11,079 nt of DNA, taken from contig JAJUJN010000036.1 of assembly GCA_029265335.1 (NCBI GenBank), positions 1 through 11,079 of the forward strand. Reading direction: 5' to 3'. Both the position numbers and the translations under genes were made by a program. The stretch's first letter is position 1; each line of letters opens with the position of its first letter. The notes beneath the pieces were generated by a model. The model searched no databases. It had not been told where the DNA came from and saw only the letters and a program-made list of their open reading frames with translations. This document shows, in pieces, positions 7,826 to 11,079 of this stretch. The DNA is from Alcaligenaceae bacterium (GTDB lineage Bacteria; Pseudomonadota; Gammaproteobacteria; Burkholderiales; Burkholderiaceae_B).

Positions 7826-8602
7826 ATGTCCGATACCGACCCTCACGAACACCAGCGGCGCCGACGAGGCATCTATTTATTGCCCAACGCCTTCACCACC
7901 GCGGCGTTGTTTGCCGGTTTCTATGCGGTCATCCAGGCCATCGACGGCGCATACCAAATTGCTGCCATCGCCATTTTCGTGGCCATGGTGCTCGACGGTA
8001 TGGACGGTCGCGTGGCGCGGCTCACCAACACCCAGTCGGCCTTCGGCGAACAATACGACTCGTTGTCCGATATGACTTCCTTCGGGGTCGCACCGGCGCT
8101 CATCATGTATCAATGGGTGCTGCACGATCTTGGGCGTTGGGGTTGGCTCGCGGCTTTTGTGTATGTGGTGTGCGCGGCGCTTCGCCTGGCCCGCTTCAAC
8201 ATCAACGTGGGCGTGGTCGACAAGCGCTTCTTCCAGGGGTTGCCCAGTCCGTCGGCGGCTGCCCTGGTGGCTGGTTTTGTTTGGCTGGCCGTGGCCCATC
8301 GTCTGCCCATTCCCCACGATGCCCTGGCCTGGGTCGCATTTGGTGTCACGCTTTACGCTGGCCTTTCCATGGTGTCGAATGCGCCGTTCTACAGCGGCAA
8401 AACTTTCACCCTGGGCCGGAGTGTGCCGTTCTGGGTTATTTTGGTGATGGTCGCGGTGTTCGTCTTCGTATCGAGCAATCCGCCCCTGGTGCTGTTCGGT
8501 CTCTTCGTGGCCTACGGCCTGTCGGGTTGGCTGATCGCCGCCTGGCGTTGGCAACGCGCCCGCCGTTTGCAGCGCGAGCGCCAAGAGGCTGCTTCGCGTT
8601 GA
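7826..8602 (+). CDS. pssA: CDP-diacylglycerol-serine O-phosphatidyltransferase
   Basis: Makes phosphatidylserine from CDP-diacylglycerol and serine, supplying the substrate of the upstream Psd. The 258-residue protein is the membrane-embedded CDP-alcohol phosphotransferase type, not the phospholipase-D-like E. coli PssA. The full family signature is present: Asp57, Asp60-Gly61, Ala64-Arg65, Gly74, Asp78 and Asp82 (DGMDGRVAR to DSLSD). Hydrophobic segments lie near 22-38, 44-57, 105-120, 142-158, 166-182, 199-216 and 220-240. The basic N-terminus (HQRRRRG) and C-terminus (RWQRARRLQRERQ) fit cytoplasmic ends. ATG 7826 is chosen because GGAGG (7810-7814) precedes it by 11 bases; the in-frame GTG at 7817 is only 2 bases from that site, too close for a ribosome. 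Confidence 0.94.
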   Translation: MSDTDPHEHQRRRRGIYLLPNAFTTAALFAGFYAVIQAIDGAYQIAAIAIFVAMVLDGMDGRVARLTNTQSAFGEQYDSLSDMTSFGVAPALIMYQWVLHDLGRWGWLAAFVYVVCAALRLARFNINVGVVDKRFFQGLPSPSAAALVAGFVWLAVAHRLPIPHDALAWVAFGVTLYAGLSMVSNAPFYSGKTFTLGRSVPFWVILVMVAVFVFVSSNPPLVLFGLFVAYGLSGWLIAAWRWQRARRLQRERQEAASR

Positions 8603-8663
8603 AATTACGCAGCTTGCGTCGCCATACGGGCCGCTGCAGCAAGCGCCACTCAAGCGGCGTGAC

Positions 8664-8684
8664 AGGCGCTTTGATCAAGCGCCT
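8664..8684. repeat. 8-bp inverted repeat centred on the rpsO -35 box
   Basis: AGGCGCTT (8664-8671) and AAGCGCCT (8677-8684) are exact reverse complements around TGATC. A direct copy of CAAGCGCC occurs at 8640-8647 as well as 8676-8683. The repeat could be the pssA terminator (no T-run follows) or a protein-binding operator over the promoter. Confidence 0.6.
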
Positions 8685-8700
8685 CGAAATGGGTTAAAAT
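8671..8700 (+). promoter_or_regulatory. sigma-70 promoter for rpsO
   Basis: TTGATC (8671-8676) and TAAAAT (8695-8700) are separated by 18 bases; the -10 matches five of six and the -35 four of six. A start near 8707 would give a leader of about 140 bases before rpsO. This is the best promoter match I noticed in the window. Confidence 0.65.
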
Positions 8701-8706
8701 CCGCCC

Positions 8707-8847
8707 TTACCCGGCGCGCCATCACTTCGGTGCGCCGGTGTCATTGTTGTTCTAGAAATCTGTTGTTTCATCCAGTGTGCCGTAGAGGCACCTTATTGTC
8801 TGTCACGCCTGGGCACCTCGGCCTTGGCGCCAGTCTTAGAGGAAACC
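8707..8847 (+). promoter_or_regulatory. structured 5' leader of rpsO
   Basis: CCGGCGC (8711-8717) pairs with GCGCCGG (8732-8738), with an inner AC-TTCG-GT cap. A stretch rich in T and G follows (8739-8770). GTGCC (8777-8781) can pair with GGCAC at 8787-8791 or at 8812-8816, two exclusive choices. S15 represses its own translation through leader structures in several bacteria; whether this leader binds S15 is inference. AGAGGA (8838-8843) is the ribosome site. Confidence 0.4.
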
Positions 8848-9117
8848 ATGTCAACTGCAAATATTCAAAAGGCCGAGATTGTCGCGGAATTCCAGCGCGC
8901 ACCCGGCGATACCGGCTCGCCCGAAGTTCAGGTAGCCCTGCTCACCGCACGTATCAACGAACTCACCGAGCACTTCAAAACCCACAAAAAAGACCACCAC
9001 TCGCGTCGCGGTTTGCTGCGTCTGGTCAGTCGCCGTCGCAAGCTGCTCGATTACCTCAAAAATCGCAATGCCGACGCTTATCGCACGCTGATCGAAAAGC
9101 TCGGCCTGCGCAAGTGA
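8848..9117 (+). CDS. rpsO: 30S ribosomal protein S15
   Basis: A primary 16S rRNA-binding protein of the small subunit platform, also part of an intersubunit bridge. The product is 89 residues with Met, exactly the usual size. The conserved helix segments are [17 protein letters not shown] (20-36), [13 protein letters not shown] (45-57) and [11 protein letters not shown] (61-71), and the end is GLRK. ATG 8848 follows AGAGGA at 4 bases and gives the full family length; the frame could extend to 8824 but without conserved sequence. It is followed by pnp after 87 bases, the same pairing as in E. coli and many other bacteria. Confidence 0.98.
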   Translation: MSTANIQKAEIVAEFQRAPGDTGSPEVQVALLTARINELTEHFKTHKKDHHSRRGLLRLVSRRRKLLDYLKNRNADAYRTLIEKLGLRK

Positions 9118-9123
9118 TTCAAA

Positions 9124-9140
9124 GTTCGGCACGGTCGAAC
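9124..9140 (+). repeat. small hairpin just before the rpsO terminator
   Basis: GTTCG (9124-9128) pairs with CGAAC (9136-9140) around GCACGGT. The CACGGT in this loop and its flank (9130-9135) is identical to the last six bases of the terminator's 3' arm and could pair with ACCGTG (9144-9149), the base of the terminator stem. Confidence 0.55.
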
Positions 9141-9143
9141 ACA

Positions 9144-9186
9144 ACCGTGGTCGCGGCGAAGTGATCGCTGCGACCACGGTTTTTTT
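9144..9186 (+). terminator. strong intrinsic terminator between rpsO and pnp
   Basis: ACCGTGGTCGCGGCGA (9144-9159) pairs with TCGCTGCGACCACGGT (9165-9180) over 16 bp with a single G-U wobble and a 5-base loop. Seven T follow (9180-9186, the first also closing the stem). It ends only 18 bases before the pnp start codon. The long duplex could also be an RNase III target, by analogy with the E. coli pnp leader. Confidence 0.9.
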
Positions 9187-9204
9187 ATGCAAGGAAGAAT
9201 CGTC

Positions 9205-11079
9205 ATGTTCAACAAAGTGACCAAGTCGTTCCAATACGGCCAGCACACAGTCACGCTAGAGACCGGCGAGATCGCTCGTCAGGCGTCCGGTGCTGTTCTG
9301 GTGTCGGTGGAAGATACTGTGGTGCTCGCCACCGTGGTGGCCGCGCCCACGGCCAAGCCTGGCCAGAGCTTTTTCCCGCTCACCGTCGATTACATCGAAA
9401 AGACCTACGCCGCAGGGCGCATTCCTGGCGGCTTCTTCAAGCGCGAAGGCAAGCCCTCCGAAAAAGAAACGCTCACCTCGCGTCTCATCGACCGTCCGCT
9501 GCGTCCGCTCTTCCCCGAGGGTTTCCTCAACGAAGTGCACGTGGTGCTGCATACGCTGTCGGTCAACCCCGAAATCGATCCCGATATTCCTGCCATGATC
9601 GGCGCCTCGGCGGCGCTGGCCATTTCCGGTGTCCCGTTCAATGGTCCCATCGGCGCGGCACGTGTGGGCTACATCAATAACGAATACGTGCTCAATCCCA
9701 CCGCTTCGCAGCTGGCAGAGTCCAAAATGGATCTGGTGGTGGCCGGTACCGAATCGGCGGTGCTCATGGTGGAGTCCGAGGCCCAACAGCTGTCCGAAGA
9801 AGTCATGCTCGGCGGTGTGATGTTCGGGCACGAGCAGATGCAGGCCGCCATTCACTGCATCAATGAACTGGTGCGCGAGGCCGGCAAACCCGAATGGGAA
9901 TGGTCTGCACCTCCCGCCAACGAGGCCTTGATCGCCGCGGTACGTGCGGCGGCCACCGAAGATGTGCGTGCCGCCTATCAAATCCGCAACAAACAGGAAC
10001 GACGCAATCGGCTGGCCGAGATTGCCGCCAACGTAGTGGAGCGCATCACGGCCGATGCCGAGTCGCGCAACGAAGTCGCTCCCGAGGCCGGCGCTGTCGA
10101 AGAAATCCTGCACGACCTCGAATACGATATCGTGCGCGGCCAGATTCTGAATGGCGAGCCCCGCATCGACGGTCGCGACACCCGCACGGTGCGGCCCATC
10201 GATATTCGCCTGGGAGTCTTGCCGCGTGCGCACGGCAGCGCGCTGTTCACACGAGGCGAAACCCAAGCGCTGGTGGTGGCTACCCTGGGCACCAAGCAAG
10301 ATGAGCAGATCATCGACGCCGTCATGGGCGAATACCGTGATCGCTTCCTGGTGCACTACAACATGCCTCCCTTCGCCACGGGCGAAACTGGTCGCATCGG
10401 TTTCACCAAGCGGCGTGAGATAGGCCATGGTCGTCTGGCCAAGCGCGCCCTGGTGCCCGTGCTGCCCAGCGCCGATGAATTCGGCTACACCATTCGCGTG
10501 GTATCCGAAATCACCGAATCCAATGGCTCTTCGTCGATGGCGTCGGTCTGCGGCGGCAGCCTCTCCATGATGGACGCCGGCGTTCCTATCAAGGAACACG
10601 TGGCGGGCATCGCCATGGGTCTCATCAAAGACGGCGGCAAGTTTGCCGTGCTCACCGACATCCTCGGCGACGAAGACCACCTGGGCGACATGGACTTCAA
10701 AGTGGCCGGCACGGTGAACGGCATCACCGCCTTGCAGATGGATATCAAGATCCAGGGCATCAATCGCGAGATCATGCAGGTAGCGTTGGCGCAGGCGCGC
10801 GACGCCCGCGTGCATATCCTCGACAAAATGCGCGAAGCGCTCGAGGGTTCGCGCACCGAACTGTCGGCCTTTGCGCCCCGGATGCTCACCATCAAGATCA
10901 ATCCCGAGAAGATTCGTGACGTGATCGGCAAGGGTGGCGCTACCATTCGCGCGCTCACCGAAGAAACCGGCGCACAGATCGATATCTCCGACGATGGCAC
11001 CATCGTCATCGCCAGTGCCGATCTCGACAAGGCTCGCGTGGCCGAGCGCCGCATCGTCGACCTCACCGCCGATGTGGAA
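9205..11079 (+). CDS. pnp: polyribonucleotide nucleotidyltransferase (PNPase), 3' end outside window
   Basis: Phosphorolytic 3'-5' exoribonuclease of mRNA turnover and the degradosome. 625 codons are open to the window edge; the family is near 700-720, so the C-terminal S1 RNA-binding domain is not seen. The first RNase PH-like domain covers about 10-140 ([26 protein letters not shown]), then an all-helical linker. The catalytic second RNase PH domain (about 310-550) has [21 protein letters not shown] and the active-site residues Asp491, Asp497 and Lys499, equivalent to E. coli Asp486, Asp492 and Lys494. The KH domain has GKGG (575-578). ATG 9205 is chosen because AAGGA (9191-9195) precedes it by 9 bases; an in-frame ATG at 9187 lies upstream of that site. 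With a terminator immediately upstream, expression probably depends on readthrough from rpsO or a promoter inside rpsO. Confidence 0.97.
   Translation, partial: MFNKVTKSFQYGQHTVTLETGEIARQASGAVLVSVEDTVVLATVVAAPTAKPGQSFFPLTVDYIEKTYAAGRIPGGFFKREGKPSEKETLTSRLIDRPLRPLFPEGFLNEVHVVLHTLSVNPEIDPDIPAMIGASAALAISGVPFNGPIGAARVGYINNEYVLNPTASQLAESKMDLVVAGTESAVLMVESEAQQLSEEVMLGGVMFGHEQMQAAIHCINELVREAGKPEWEWSAPPANEALIAAVRAAATEDVRAAYQIRNKQERRNRLAEIAANVVERITADAESRNEVAPEAGAVEEILHDLEYDIVRGQILNGEPRIDGRDTRTVRPIDIRLGVLPRAHGSALFTRGETQALVVATLGTKQDEQIIDAVMGEYRDRFLVHYNMPPFATGETGRIGFTKRREIGHGRLAKRALVPVLPSADEFGYTIRVVSEITESNGSSSMASVCGGSLSMMDAGVPIKEHVAGIAMGLIKDGGKFAVLTDILGDEDHLGDMDFKVAGTVNGITALQMDIKIQGINREIMQVALAQARDARVHILDKMREALEGSRTELSAFAPRMLTIKINPEKIRDVIGKGGATIRALTEETGAQIDISDDGTIVIASADLDKARVAERRIVDLTADVE

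Noticed and set aside
9256..10815. 519-codon minus-strand frame opposite pnp
   Set aside because: Antisense shadow of the conserved pnp frame with low-complexity His/Gly/Arg-rich translation.

Overview
The window looks like chromosomal housekeeping DNA of a GC-rich betaproteobacterium, most likely Burkholderiales and probably Alcaligenaceae (Bordetella/Castellaniella/Pusillimonas type). This rests on the protein sequences as I read them (IlvB ending KGLTEMLLGSEDL, a stand-alone Bug/TctC receptor, the psd-pssA pair next to the ilv genes, rpsO-pnp). No database search was possible, so the genus is not resolved.

Layout. 1-219 is the 3' end of a DUF192 gene. 220-779 is a 560-base gene-free stretch. 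It holds a weak hairpin after the DUF192 gene, three 32-bp tandem repeats (252-347), a possible promoter (428-457) and a long, hairpin-rich ilvB leader. 780-4072 is a plus-strand ilvB-ilvH-ilvC operon: both acetolactate synthase subunits, then ketol-acid reductoisomerase, the first two steps of valine/isoleucine (and hence leucine) synthesis. A 10-bp perfect hairpin separates ilvH from ilvC. 4073-4279 is a convergent intergenic region with terminator-like hairpins from both sides. 4280-7063 carries three minus-strand genes: a Bug-family periplasmic binding protein, an AI-2E/PerM-type membrane protein and the tRNA-modification enzyme QueH. 7148-8602 is psd-pssA on the plus strand, consecutive enzymes of phosphatidylethanolamine synthesis (PssA makes phosphatidylserine, Psd decarboxylates it). 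8603-8847 contains a good sigma-70 promoter inside an inverted repeat and a structured rpsO leader. 8848-11079 is rpsO (ribosomal protein S15) followed by pnp (polynucleotide phosphorylase), which runs off the right edge before its S1 domain. A strong terminator hairpin sits between these two genes.

I found no mobile element, CRISPR array, tRNA, rRNA or novel multi-gene system. The points worth following are non-coding: the 32-bp repeats with paired base changes, the ilvB leader with mutually exclusive hairpins, and the rpsO-pnp junction, where a strong terminator ends 18 bases before the pnp start. Gene-content points are the QueH-type reductase and the insertion of three minus-strand genes between ilvC and psd.
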